Source of the DNA: Rhizobium sp. P32RR-XVIII
GTDB taxonomy: Bacteria; Pseudomonadota; Alphaproteobacteria; Rhizobiales; Rhizobiaceae
DNA: 64,000 nucleotides
NCBI RefSeq assembly: GCF_012641395.1
Contig: NZ_JABAIH010000003.1
Span: 558,001-622,000, forward strand
Reading direction: 5' to 3'
The notes under the pieces: model-generated
What the model saw: the letters and a program-made list of their open reading frames with translations, nothing else
What the model was told of the DNA's origin: nothing
Databases searched by the model: none
Position numbers and translations under genes: made by a program
Part shown: positions 27,168 to 35,559 of the stretch, one piece after another
Layout: every line of letters starts with the position of its first letter
Position numbering within the stretch: position 1 is the stretch's first letter

Positions 27168-29416
27168 GCGCGAAGTTTGTCCGGGGTGAACGGTGCCTGA
27201 CGGATGCGCACCCCGGTGGCGTCGTAAATGGCATTGGCGATGGCGGCCGCCACCGGCCGCATGCTCGGCTCGCCGGCGCCGCTTGGCGCAATGTCCTTGC
27301 GATCAATCAGAACGACGTCGATCGTCTCCGGCGTCTCGGTGATGTCCAGGATCGGATATGTCTCCCAGTCGACACTCGTCACGATGTTCTCATCGAACTG
27401 CACCTCTTCGTGCACCGCCCGGCTGATCCCTTGGACTATATTGCCCTCGATGGTGTGCGTGAGTTGCCGCGGATTGATGATCATGCCGCAGTCGTGGGCG
27501 ACGGTGAATTTACGGGCCCAGATCTCGCCGGTCTTGCTGTTGATCTCAACCTCGGAGACGATGGCAACGCGAGTGCCGCTGCGCTGTGCATAGGCCATGC
27601 CTTGACCTCTGAGCGTGTCTCCGCCGGCGCTCTGGCGGCGGGCCGCCGTACGAGGCCGCCAGCCAGCCTTTTCAGTGGCGGCCTTGACGACGGCAATGTC
27701 GCGAGGGTCAGTCAGATACTTGAGACGGAAGGCCACCGGGTCCATGCCGATGTCATAAGCCACCTCATCCAGGAATGATTCCGAGGCGAAGTGGATTTGC
27801 GGCCCGACGGGGTCGCGCAGATGCGAGGTCCTGAGCGGTGAGGCGCGGTCGAGCAGCGGCGCGACCGTCTCCCAGGCCTTTCGTTTGGCCGGGAAGCCGT
27901 AGGACTCCTCCGGTACGCCAAACCCCTCACCTGGCTGAAGCGGCGTATCGATGAGTTGGCCGGCCAGCGTGTCGTAGGCAGCGCTCTCATTGGAATTGAC
28001 GTCTACCCGCGAAAAACCCTTGGATTCGAAATGCCAGGCCAGCACGTTGCCGCCATCGTCAAGTGCGACGCGAGCCGTATGAATCGAGGCCGGACCTTTC
28101 GGATCCCAGCCGGTACCATCCCGCCGCATTCCCTGAACCCGGATCGGCCTACCGGTAAGCTTGGCAATCAAGGCGGCATCCGCGGCCGCATCGCCGGCAT
28201 CGTTGCGGCCGTAGCTGCCTGGACCCGGAACCCAAATGCCATGCACGTTTTCTGCCGGAAGACCAAGAATGGCAGCAACGCCAGCGGCAGCGAAATGCGG
28301 CTTTTGCGAACCGGTCCAAAGGGTCGCCTTGTCGCCCTTGATCTCGACGACCGCGCAGGCCGGTCCCATGCTCGCATGGCTTTGAAATGGCCATTCATAA
28401 GCCGCCTCGATAACCTTCGCAGCGCCGGCGAAAGCGGCATCGACGTTACCGACATCGTCGCCGGGATCGCGGTGGACGACTGCGGCTTTCCTGAGGTGGT
28501 CATGAACCCCCGTCTGCGTTGGGAAATTCGGCTTGGAATCCGACCAGCTCACCTTGAGTTGCTCCGCGGCCTTGATCGCATCCCATTCTTTCGGGGCGAC
28601 CACTGCAAGAAAGCCTTTTTCACGAATGACCTGTACGCCCGGAATATCCTGCACCGACGATTCATCGATCTCAAGGGGAAGAGCTCCAGCAACCTCCGGG
28701 CGGATTACCCGCGCGTGCAACATGCCGTCGACTTTGATGTCCACGACATAGTCACCGGTGCCCAGCACCTTCCGCGGCACGTCGCGGCGCATCGGCGACG
28801 TCCCGATAACCTTGTGATCGGCCACAGGTTTGATGGCGCCTTTGCCCTTGACGAAGAGAGCATTGCCGATCTTTTCGTTCCACTCGAGCTGGGTGTCGAA
28901 GAAACGTCCACCGATCAACTCGGTATAGGTAACCTTCTTCGCCGGATCTGCAGCAACACTGACGACACCGTCGTCCACCTTCAGGTCGGCCGCCGGAACA
29001 CCAAGGTGACGTGATGCCATCTCGACAAGCTGGTAGCGAGCTTCAGCTGCCGCGCTTTGCAGAGCCTTGCCACCATTCTGGATCCCGGTAGAGCCGGAGG
29101 CTCCGCCCTGGTTGATGCTGGTGGCCGTGTCGCCTTGCTGCACGAAAACCTTGGATACGGGAAGATCGAGTTCCTCCGCCACCATCTGGGCAACGCCAAG
29201 ATCGGTGCCCTGACCCATGTCCATCTTGCCCCAGAATGCCGAGACGGTGCCGTCCGCATTGACCTTGATATAAGAGGAAAGATTTTCTGGTTTCAGGGGC
29301 GGCTGCGTGGCGGCGCCGAAAACGGCGGCGCGTGCCTTCATGCCTGGCAGCACGACAGAAACGGTAAGGGCGCCAAAGCCGCCGAGCACGGCGCGACGAG
29401 TGAGGTTCATAGTCAT
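27152..29416 (-). CDS. Molybdopterin-binding subunit of a xanthine dehydrogenase-family hydroxylase (IorB-like)
   Basis: A 754-residue molybdenum subunit of the isoquinoline 1-oxidoreductase/membrane-type aldehyde dehydrogenase group. An N-terminal twin-arginine-like signal (TRRAVLGGFGALTV) suggests export. Molybdopterin-contact segments include GGASGSTGIQNGG, GPGSYGRNDAGD and, near residue 710, GAGEPSM with the catalytic glutamate. It pairs with the [2Fe-2S] subunit 11 bp upstream on the same strand. No FAD subunit is present, as expected for the two-subunit type. ATG at 29416 has GGGAGGTGGCC upstream. It hydroxylates an aldehyde or N-heterocycle; the substrate is unknown. Confidence 0.9.
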   Translation of the reverse strand: MTMNLTRRAVLGGFGALTVSVVLPGMKARAAVFGAATQPPLKPENLSSYIKVNADGTVSAFWGKMDMGQGTDLGVAQMVAEELDLPVSKVFVQQGDTATSINQGGASGSTGIQNGGKALQSAAAEARYQLVEMASRHLGVPAADLKVDDGVVSVAADPAKKVTYTELIGGRFFDTQLEWNEKIGNALFVKGKGAIKPVADHKVIGTSPMRRDVPRKVLGTGDYVVDIKVDGMLHARVIRPEVAGALPLEIDESSVQDIPGVQVIREKGFLAVVAPKEWDAIKAAEQLKVSWSDSKPNFPTQTGVHDHLRKAAVVHRDPGDDVGNVDAAFAGAAKVIEAAYEWPFQSHASMGPACAVVEIKGDKATLWTGSQKPHFAAAGVAAILGLPAENVHGIWVPGPGSYGRNDAGDAAADAALIAKLTGRPIRVQGMRRDGTGWDPKGPASIHTARVALDDGGNVLAWHFESKGFSRVDVNSNESAAYDTLAGQLIDTPLQPGEGFGVPEESYGFPAKRKAWETVAPLLDRASPLRTSHLRDPVGPQIHFASESFLDEVAYDIGMDPVAFRLKYLTDPRDIAVVKAATEKAGWRPRTAARRQSAGGDTLRGQGMAYAQRSGTRVAIVSEVEINSKTGEIWARKFTVAHDCGMIINPRQLTHTIEGNIVQGISRAVHEEVQFDENIVTSVDWETYPILDITETPETIDVVLIDRKDIAPSGAGEPSMRPVAAAIANAIYDATGVRIRQAPFTPDKLRAAGLT

Positions 29417-29427
29417 GGCCACCTCCC

Positions 29428-29895
29428 TTACGCTTGCGCTGCGCGCTTGACGGCACGCATGATACTGTAATGGGTGCCGCAGCGACATTTAAGCCCCGTC
29501 AGCGCTTCGCGGATCTCGGCATCGCTGGGCTTGGGGTTGGTCTCCAGGAAAGCGGCTGCAGTCATCAGCCAGCCGTTGAGGCAGTAGCCGCATTGCGGCA
29601 CCTGCTCTTCGATAAAGGCCTCCTGGATCTTGTGGGCCTTGCCGTTGCCTCCTCCAAGACCCGCCAGCGTTACGATCTTGCCACTGCCGATCGAATCCAC
29701 CGGTGTCACGCAGGAGCGGACGGCCTCTCCATCGATTTGGACAGTACAAGCGCCGCACTGGGCCAGACCGCAGCCGAAACGAGGGTTTCTGAGGCCTAGA
29801 TCGTCCCGAAGCGCATAGAGCAGCGGCATATCCGGATCCGCCGTGATCGTATGCATTTCGCCGTCGACATTGAGCTGAATACTTTTGGTAGCCAC
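29428..29895 (-). CDS. [2Fe-2S] subunit of a molybdenum hydroxylase (IorA-like)
   Basis: A 155-residue electron-transfer subunit. The N-terminal plant-type cluster is bound by FGCGLAQCGAC and a later RSC; the C-terminal helical cluster by QCGYCLNGW and KCRCGTHYS. A GTG start at 29895 is chosen because GGGAGGAAGAC precedes it, although the frame opens with an ATG eight codons earlier that lacks such a site. It passes electrons from the molybdenum subunit to an unknown acceptor and is the first gene of this two-gene operon. Confidence 0.93.
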   Translation of the reverse strand: MATKSIQLNVDGEMHTITADPDMPLLYALRDDLGLRNPRFGCGLAQCGACTVQIDGEAVRSCVTPVDSIGSGKIVTLAGLGGGNGKAHKIQEAFIEEQVPQCGYCLNGWLMTAAAFLETNPKPSDAEIREALTGLKCRCGTHYSIMRAVKRAAQA

Positions 29896-30001
29896 GTCTT
29901 CCTCCCGTAAAAGTCGCAATTCCCGAAGTCACTTCAGCCTATGTACCACCCGATAGCCCGTCAAGATTGTATTATCATGGAGCGGTCACGTTGAATTTAT
30001 C

Positions 30002-30150
30002 AGCAAAGGAATCGAGGCGGCGCCGATGGTGATCCCGATGGCCGCCAAGGATCGTTGGTCGCTGGGCTTCGTATCGGATCAACTCACCGATAGCCGCAGG
30101 TTCCGCTTCTAACAGTCGTCGACCATTCGATGCGAAGAACATCCAAAGTC
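30002..30150 (+). mobile_element. IS3-family transposase remnant
   Basis: The plus strand translates as APMVIPMAAKDRWSLGFVSD then QLTDSRRFRF and a stop, with the frame continuing one base off as LTVVDHS. This is the stretch of the catalytic core of IS3-family (IS407-like) orfB proteins around the first aspartate (WSLDFVSD) and the following VVDD. The second key aspartate motif is altered and a frameshift is present near 30108. Nothing else of the element remains. It fills most of the 320-bp gap between the [2Fe-2S] subunit and the VOC gene and marks the left edge of the monooxygenase island. Confidence 0.8.
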
Positions 30151-30215
30151 GCCCTCCACTACTACCTGAGGGAACCTGCGCTGATCCATCCTAGACCAAG
30201 CGTGGAGGGACGAGC

Positions 30216-30611
30216 ATGGCGAAGATGATTCATTCGATGATCCGGGTGCTGGACGAGCAGCGCTCGGTCGATTTTTATCGGCAGGCTTTTGGTCTTGCCA
30301 TCGCGGACCGTCTGGAGTTCGACAACTTCTTCCTGATCTATCTCAGCAATTCGGAGAGCGGTTTCGAGCTTGAACTGACGGTCAACAAGGGGCGGATCGA
30401 ACCCTATGCGATCGGCGACGGTTACGGCCATCTGGCAGTCTCGGTCGACGACCTCGAGGCCCTGCACCGTCGGTTTCTAGCGCTCGGCTTCGAGGCGGGA
30501 AAGATCGTGGATTTCAACCACAATGGCGCGCCGCTCGCCCGGTTCTTCTTCGTCTGCGATCCCGACGGCTACAAGATCGAAGTCCTGCAGCGCGCTGGCC
30601 GCTATCTCTGA
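30216..30611 (+). CDS. VOC-family protein (glyoxalase I-like)
   Basis: A 131-residue vicinal-oxygen-chelate protein. The four metal-ligand positions of a glyoxalase-type fold are present: H near residue 6 in MIHSMIRV, E in FELELTVNKG, H in GYGHLAVSVDD and E in GYKIEVLQ. It could be lactoylglutathione lyase or a related enzyme detoxifying methylglyoxal. That would suit a propane/acetone pathway, where acetol and methylglyoxal can arise, but this is an inference. It converges on the sigma-54 activator gene, 17 bp apart. Confidence 0.87.
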   Translation: MAKMIHSMIRVLDEQRSVDFYRQAFGLAIADRLEFDNFFLIYLSNSESGFELELTVNKGRIEPYAIGDGYGHLAVSVDDLEALHRRFLALGFEAGKIVDFNHNGAPLARFFFVCDPDGYKIEVLQRAGRYL

Positions 30612-30628
30612 CCGGCGTGGTCGACCCG

Positions 30629-32497
30629 TCACAGGACGTGCTTGTAGACCGTCGTGCGGGAGAGGCCGAGCTGGCGCGCCGTCTGTGAAACATTGCCGCC
30701 CGTCCGGCGGTGGACGGCGCGGATTTCCTGGCATTTCGCGCGGCTGAGCGGGCGGTCCCTGCATCCCTCGCAGCAATCCTGCAGGCTCTCGGCAACGGGG
30801 CTTACCTCGTCGAAACAATCCTCGTCGAGATAATCGGCGCGGCGGCGAACCAATGCCCGCTGCAGCACTGTTTTCAGTTCGCGGATGTTGCCCGGCCACT
30901 TCCTGCGGAAGAGCGCGGCGACAGCCGCGTCCGTGATCGGCGTTCCGGGCGCCATCTCCTCCATCACCTGGCGGACGATCGCGGCGAAATCCGTTCGCGC
31001 CCTCAGGACCGGCAGATGGATGGCGAAGGCGTTCAGCCGGTAATAGAGATCCGCGCGAAACAGCCGTTGCGTCACCATCTCCTCGAGATTGCGGTTGGTG
31101 GCCGAGACGATCTGCACATCCACCTTCTCGGCCTTGTGCGCACCGACTGCGCGGACCTCCATGCTGTCGAGGAAGCGCAGGAGCGAGGTCTGTGCCGCCA
31201 GCGGTATGTCGGCGACCTCGTCGAGAAACAGGGTGCCGCGATGGGCAGCGCGCGCGAGCCCCGGCGCGCCTTTGGCGCGGGCATTGGTGAAAGCCCCGCC
31301 CTCGTGGCCGAATATTTCCGCGATGAATAGATCCTCCGGCACCGCACCGCAGTTGACGGGCACGAACTCGCCCTTCCGCTGGCTCAGGCGATGAACATGG
31401 CGCGCCATCAGTTCCTTGCCGGTTCCCGTTTCGCCTGTGATGTGCACGGGCATCCCGAGGGCGACGGCGTCCGCGAGATTGGCAAGCGCCTGCCGGATCG
31501 AGCTGTCGTCGCAGGTGAAGTCCGGCATGCCCTCTTTCGGCAGCAGCGCGGGAACGGACGACGCGGTTCGCGGCGACCGCACGCTGCTTCGCCCCTGGGC
31601 GATCTGGCGGCAAGCCATGAAAACGCCGCTGCCGGCACGGTCGCGAATGCGGATGATGCCGCCGTTGAGGAGCCCGTCCATCGCCGCTCCGAAGCCGGAT
31701 TCGAACAGCGCATCGAAATGGCTGCCGAGCGTCGCCGGCAGACCGGCCAGCAACGCCTTTCCGGAACGGTTGATGGAGGTGACATCGCCCGAGGGCGATA
31801 CCGAGATCAGGCCCGCGGACAGCGTGTCGAGATATTCCACGCGCGGATGGAAGGCGAAGACGAAGCTGCTGGAAAAATCCTGAAACACCAGGCCGTTCTC
31901 GATCTGGGCCGCGGCCATCCGCACGAGGGCATGCGTATGCTCCTGCCGCGCGTCATGGGCGCAGGAGGCATCGAGCAGGCCGAGGATCTCTCCGTGCGAA
32001 TTGAAGATCGGCGCTGCCATGCAGCTCAGATGGCCATGGCAGGCGAAATAGTGTTCCCGCCCGTAGATCGCTACGGGCTTTTCGGTCATGGCGGCAAGCC
32101 CCAGCGCATTGGTGCCGCGCTCGCTCTCGTTCCACATGCTGCCGGGAATGATCGAACGGCCGGCCGCACTGTCGGCGAATTCCTGGTCGCTGATCGTATC
32201 GAGGACGATGCCATCAGCATCCCCGAGCGCGATCATGAAGTTCGATCCGGCGATCTGCGAATGCAGAAGCTGCATTTCGGCCAGCGCCAGCCGGCGCATG
32301 GAGACAGTCGCCTCGCGCCGGCGGCGAACATCGGAAAACGGCACGACGCTGCGTTGCGGCGCGGCCCGCGGATCGAGGCCGCCGTCGCGACATCGCTGCC
32401 AACTCTCGGCGACAATCGGCTGAAGGGTGCCGACCGGAAAACGGTCACCCTTCTCCAGCGCATTGCGTGCCCGGTCCATTCCCGAAAGATGCTGCAT
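30629..32497 (-). CDS. Sigma-54-dependent activator, AcoR/MimR-like, with GAFTNA variant
   Basis: A 622-residue enhancer-binding protein: N-terminal GAF-type sensor (about 60-320), AAA+ domain with Walker A GETGTGKE and Walker B GTLFLDEVAD, and a C-terminal Fis helix-turn-helix GGNVSQTARQLGLSRTTVYK. The sigma-54 contact loop at about 401-406 reads GAFTNA, not GAFTGA. Divergent from the alcohol dehydrogenase gene, whose upstream region has a -24/-12 promoter and palindromes. Related regulators control alkane or acetoin genes, so it is a good candidate activator of this dehydrogenase and perhaps the monooxygenase operon. GGAG precedes the ATG. Confidence 0.93.
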   Translation of the reverse strand: MQHLSGMDRARNALEKGDRFPVGTLQPIVAESWQRCRDGGLDPRAAPQRSVVPFSDVRRRREATVSMRRLALAEMQLLHSQIAGSNFMIALGDADGIVLDTISDQEFADSAAGRSIIPGSMWNESERGTNALGLAAMTEKPVAIYGREHYFACHGHLSCMAAPIFNSHGEILGLLDASCAHDARQEHTHALVRMAAAQIENGLVFQDFSSSFVFAFHPRVEYLDTLSAGLISVSPSGDVTSINRSGKALLAGLPATLGSHFDALFESGFGAAMDGLLNGGIIRIRDRAGSGVFMACRQIAQGRSSVRSPRTASSVPALLPKEGMPDFTCDDSSIRQALANLADAVALGMPVHITGETGTGKELMARHVHRLSQRKGEFVPVNCGAVPEDLFIAEIFGHEGGAFTNARAKGAPGLARAAHRGTLFLDEVADIPLAAQTSLLRFLDSMEVRAVGAHKAEKVDVQIVSATNRNLEEMVTQRLFRADLYYRLNAFAIHLPVLRARTDFAAIVRQVMEEMAPGTPITDAAVAALFRRKWPGNIRELKTVLQRALVRRRADYLDEDCFDEVSPVAESLQDCCEGCRDRPLSRAKCQEIRAVHRRTGGNVSQTARQLGLSRTTVYKHVL

Positions 32498-32627
32498 GGC
32501 TACTCCTCATGCGCCATGACACCGAGAATAACAGCCGCTGGCAGGATGACAATAGACAGAAACTGGACAGTTCTGCTGTTCACCGCGTTCAGCCAATGAA
32601 CAGGCAGACTCCGGCGATTTTTTGATA

Positions 32628-32647
32628 TCCTATTGATAAGAATAGGA
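32628..32647. promoter_or_regulatory. Palindrome upstream of the -24/-12 promoter of the alcohol dehydrogenase gene
   Basis: TCCTATT-GATAAG-AATAGGA is a perfect 7-bp inverted repeat 8 bp before the -24 element. A second inverted repeat, CTGTTC-N16-GAACAG, lies at 32576-32603. Either could be an activator site; the second is at a distance more usual for enhancer-binding proteins. Confidence 0.45.
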
Positions 32648-32655
32648 AATGTAAT

Positions 32656-32671
32656 CTGGAACGGCAATTGC
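32656..32671 (+). promoter_or_regulatory. Sigma-54 promoter of the alcohol dehydrogenase gene
   Basis: CTGGAACGGCAATTGC matches the -24/-12 consensus with GG at 32658-32659 and GC at 32670-32671, separated by exactly 10 bp. Only one position of the -24 box (A for C) departs from TGGCAC. It lies 53 bp before the ATG, and a sigma-54 activator is divergent. Confidence 0.75.
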
Positions 32672-32723
32672 AGCCGTGTCTTCTGCAACGGGCATCGATC
32701 CCGTCGATGGAGGAGACATCAGC

Positions 32724-33776
32724 ATGAAGGCGCAGGTTCTGAACAAATATGACGACAATCTGAAAGCGGAGCAGTGGGTTTCGCTGCAGGAGGTCCCCGA
32801 TCCTCAGATCAAGAAATCCACCGATGTCATCGTCCGCATCGGCGGCGCGGGAGTCTGCCGCACGGACCTCCACATCATCGAAGGCGTCTGGCGGCCCCAT
32901 ATGGATCCGACCGGAGATAGCCTCCTGCCGCTGATCATGGGCCATGAGAATGCTGGCTGGGTGGAAGCCATCGGCAAGGAGGTCGAGGGCATCAAAGTCG
33001 GTGATCCCGTTATCGTTCATCCGAAGATTTCCGGCGGCACCTGCCTTGCCTGCCGGCGCGGTTTCGACATGCACGGCCCCGGCAAGTTTCCGGGCCTCGA
33101 CAGCAACGGCGGCTATTCGGAATATCTCTGCACGTCGGAGCGCAATATCGTGCCGCTGCCGAAGACGCTGGCCCCCAAGGATGTCGCGCCCTATGCGGAT
33201 GCGGGGCTGACAGCCTATCGCGCCGTCAAGAAGGCGACGCGGCATCTGCTGCCCGGCGAAAGCTGCGTGGTCATCGGCGCAGGCGGGCTTGGCCATATTG
33301 CCATCCAATGCCTCAAGGCGATGTGCGCCGCTGACGTGATCGTCGTCGATATGTCCGACGATTCGCTGGCACTCGCGCGCAAGATCGGCGCCGACAAGCT
33401 CGTGAAGGCCGATGGCAACGAGGTCGAGGCGGTGCTGCAGTTGACCGAGGGCAAGGGTGCCGAAGCCGTCATCGACTTCGTCGGCGAAAAGGGCACCACC
33501 ACCAGGGGGCTGGCGATGACCCGGCCGATGGGCAGCTATTATGTCGTCGGATACGGCGAGGACATCCGCGTGCCGACGGTGGACATGGTCATCACCGAGA
33601 AGAACATCATCGGCAACCTGGTCGGAACCTGGGCCGAACTGGTGGAACTGATGGCGCTCGCCGACCGCGGTCTGGTGGATCTGACGACCGTGGAATACAA
33701 GCTCGTCGACGCCAACAAGGCGCTCAAGGATCTGCACAACGGCAAGATCCACGGGCGTGCCGTGCTGATCCCTTGA
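32724..33776 (+). CDS. Zinc-dependent NAD(P) alcohol dehydrogenase
   Basis: A 350-residue medium-chain alcohol dehydrogenase. Catalytic zinc ligands are in GVCRTDLH and GHENAGWVE; the nucleotide motif is GAGGLGHIAIQ. The structural-zinc lobe is atypical: only two cysteines (CLACRRG) remain where four are usual. Next to a di-iron monooxygenase it probably oxidises the alcohol made from the alkane, such as 2-propanol. Start at 32724 fits GGAGGAGACATC upstream. It is preceded by a sigma-54 promoter and followed by a hairpin. Confidence 0.92.
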   Translation: MKAQVLNKYDDNLKAEQWVSLQEVPDPQIKKSTDVIVRIGGAGVCRTDLHIIEGVWRPHMDPTGDSLLPLIMGHENAGWVEAIGKEVEGIKVGDPVIVHPKISGGTCLACRRGFDMHGPGKFPGLDSNGGYSEYLCTSERNIVPLPKTLAPKDVAPYADAGLTAYRAVKKATRHLLPGESCVVIGAGGLGHIAIQCLKAMCAADVIVVDMSDDSLALARKIGADKLVKADGNEVEAVLQLTEGKGAEAVIDFVGEKGTTTRGLAMTRPMGSYYVVGYGEDIRVPTVDMVITEKNIIGNLVGTWAELVELMALADRGLVDLTTVEYKLVDANKALKDLHNGKIHGRAVLIP

Positions 33777-33804
33777 ACGCATCGGCGCTGACACCAGGAC
33801 ATGC

Positions 33805-33833
33805 GCTCTCCGACCAGAGTCCGGCCGGAGAGC
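33805..33833 (+). terminator. Hairpin after the alcohol dehydrogenase gene
   Basis: GCTCTCCG and CGGAGAGC pair across a 13-nt loop, 28 bp after the stop. There is no long T-run, so termination strength is uncertain. Confidence 0.4.
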
Positions 33834-33870
33834 ATTGTCGTGAGCGAAACCCAGCGCGAGGGAGGAAGAA

Positions 33871-34167
33871 ATGATGTGCAGGGTCTTGAGCCATCAGGGG
33901 CAGGATAGGTTCATCAAGGTCAGCCGATCGGTCCGGATTGCCGGGCATTCGACCAGCGTGCGGCTGGAATCGGCCTTCTGGAATGCATTGGAAGAGATGG
34001 CCGCCGTGGAAGGGCTGTCGATAGCGAAGCTGATAGCGGCACTGTACGGCGAGGCCCTGGAGCAACATGACGACATGTCCAACCTCGCCTCGATGCTGCG
34101 GACCGTCTGCCTGCTCTACCAGCAGGAGCGCAATGCACAGGCCGCCATACCGCTACAGCCGGCCTGA
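33871..34167 (+). CDS. Ribbon-helix-helix domain protein
   Basis: A 98-residue protein matching the RHH_4 kind of small DNA-binding proteins. A strand FIKVSRSVRIAGHSTSVRL is followed by helix WNALEEMAAVEGLSIAKLIA, the typical beta-alpha-alpha order. GGAGGAAGAA precedes the ATG pair. It is 94 bp after the alcohol dehydrogenase and convergent with the small WD40-linked operon. It may regulate that operon or the dehydrogenase; no toxin partner of the usual kind is adjacent. Confidence 0.8.
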   Translation: MMCRVLSHQGQDRFIKVSRSVRIAGHSTSVRLESAFWNALEEMAAVEGLSIAKLIAALYGEALEQHDDMSNLASMLRTVCLLYQQERNAQAAIPLQPA

Positions 34168-34219
34168 TCCGAGCGCGGCTGCCGTTGATCAGCACGGGAA
34201 GCCGCGCGAGAAAACCTGT

Positions 34220-34243
34220 CCCAAGGCGGATTCACGCCTTGGG
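34220..34243 (-). terminator. Terminator of the minus-strand WD40 operon
   Basis: CCCAAGGCG and CGCCTTGGG form a perfect 9-bp stem with a 6-nt loop that overlaps the stop codon of the 71-residue gene. On the minus strand it is followed within a few bases by GGTTTTC. Confidence 0.6.
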
Positions 34244-34447
34244 TAGAGTAACCTCGCTGTCGGCGTCGGCTTTGCCTTCGGCGATCCAGCGCGCGCCGAG
34301 CACCAGCGCGCCCATGCTGAAATCCTTGCCATGGGCTGCGACCATCTCCTGCGACAGTCTGGCGATCCTTTCGAAAAAGGCGTCCTTGCTCTTTTCCTCC
34401 ACTGAGAGTTCGGCCAGCATGATTTCCTCCATTTGCGTTTTTTTCAT
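34232..34447 (-). CDS. Uncharacterised 71-residue protein
   Basis: No family is recognised. The sequence is a charged helical stretch (LSVEEKSKDAFFERIARLSQ) followed by a small-residue segment FSMGALVLGARWIAEGKAD. Its ATG overlaps the stop of the WD40-like gene by 4 bp, so it is translationally coupled to it. It ends in a clear terminator. Possible role: a small partner of the beta-propeller protein. Confidence 0.7.
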   Translation of the reverse strand: MKKTQMEEIMLAELSVEEKSKDAFFERIARLSQEMVAAHGKDFSMGALVLGARWIAEGKADADSEVTLPKA

Positions 34448-35559
34448 TTGAAAAGCTCCACCGGAAAGGTGATGACCGCGACGTTGCCGAGCGCATCGCC
34501 CATGGCGAGATGCCGGCCGTCGACCGTCCACTGAAGCGCCGTAACCTGACCGCCGGCCGGCCGCACGACGAGCTCTTCCCGCGCGCCAAGAGGCGCCACG
34601 ACCACCTGGCCGTTGGCATAGCCGGCGGCTACGAGACGGCCGTTAGGCTGGGCCGCAACGGCCTGCACCAGGACGAGACCGGCGCGACCTGTCGCCAGCG
34701 CACCCGCGGCACTGTTATCGAACGGCGGCGTCTCCATCGACCAGCCGGCGATGCGATAGGCGCCGGCGGCGACGAGCGCGTTTTCCCGCGTGCTCCAGGC
34801 CAGTTCACGAACCGGCCCCGGGAAATCGCCAAGCTGCATGTGGCGGCCGGAACCCACATCGATGAGACATAGTCCCGCGCCATCGATGCCCAAGGCCAAC
34901 CAGCGGCCATCGCCGCTCCACCTCAAGCATAGAGAGACGGAGGGGAGCGGAATTTCCAGGAACGGCCGCAGACTGTCGCCGACCTCGTAAAGGATGAGGC
35001 TGCGCGAGGCGGCGACCGCCACCTTGGTGCCGTCCCCCGAAAACGCGATCCGCTCCGGGATCCTTTCGCCAAGGTCTATCTCCAGGGCAGGGGCGCTTCC
35101 GGCGAAGCGGATATGAAGTCTGTCGCCGACCGAAATCGCCGTCGCCCCGGTCGTCAGGCAATGATCGAAGGCCGAGACCGGCTCGGCGGCGGAGAAGACG
35201 GTGTCTGCGATCTCGCCGGCGCGGCTGAGCCGCACGAGGTCGCCCTTCATGCCGGTGGCGAGAAAGCCGCCGTCGCTGTAGGCAGAGACGGCGTCGGCGT
35301 CCTTCACCCGCGTGATGATGAGCGGCGCGGCCTTGCCCTGACGGGGCCTTATCGTCGTCTGCCCCCCGTCGACCGTAATGCGGGCTTCCGGTGGCTCGTT
35401 GTCCGCCATTCTCGCGAATGCAACCGAACCGTCTTCGCAGACGACGGCAAGCAGCGTCTCATCTTGGTTGAAGCAGACATGACGAACCGGAGCCGGTCGT
35501 TGCCAGTTGCGGGCGAGAAGGTCGAACAGAGTGATGTTGGGAACGGCCTGCTGGTTCAT
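34444..35559 (-). CDS. WD40-like beta-propeller protein
   Basis: A 371-residue protein with repeated WD40-like blades. Recurrent blade ends are seen: VCFNQDETLLAVVCEDGSVAF, IAFSGDGTKVAVAASRSLILY, LRWSGDGRWLALGIDGAGLCL and LQWTVDGRHLAMGDALGNVAV (each shortened here to its core). No signal peptide or transmembrane helix. It overlaps both neighbours by 4 bp, the coiled-coil gene before it and the 71-residue gene after it. WD40 proteins scaffold complexes, so a role in assembling something linked to the monooxygenase is inferred, not shown. Confidence 0.82.
   Translation of the reverse strand: MNQQAVPNITLFDLLARNWQRPAPVRHVCFNQDETLLAVVCEDGSVAFARMADNEPPEARITVDGGQTTIRPRQGKAAPLIITRVKDADAVSAYSDGGFLATGMKGDLVRLSRAGEIADTVFSAAEPVSAFDHCLTTGATAISVGDRLHIRFAGSAPALEIDLGERIPERIAFSGDGTKVAVAASRSLILYEVGDSLRPFLEIPLPSVSLCLRWSGDGRWLALGIDGAGLCLIDVGSGRHMQLGDFPGPVRELAWSTRENALVAAGAYRIAGWSMETPPFDNSAAGALATGRAGLVLVQAVAAQPNGRLVAAGYANGQVVVAPLGAREELVVRPAGGQVTALQWTVDGRHLAMGDALGNVAVITFPVELFK

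Noticed and set aside
33871..34447. Toxin-antitoxin pair formed by the RHH gene and the 71-residue gene
   Set aside because: The genes are convergent rather than an operon, and the small protein resembles no toxin; the RHH call alone does not support it.
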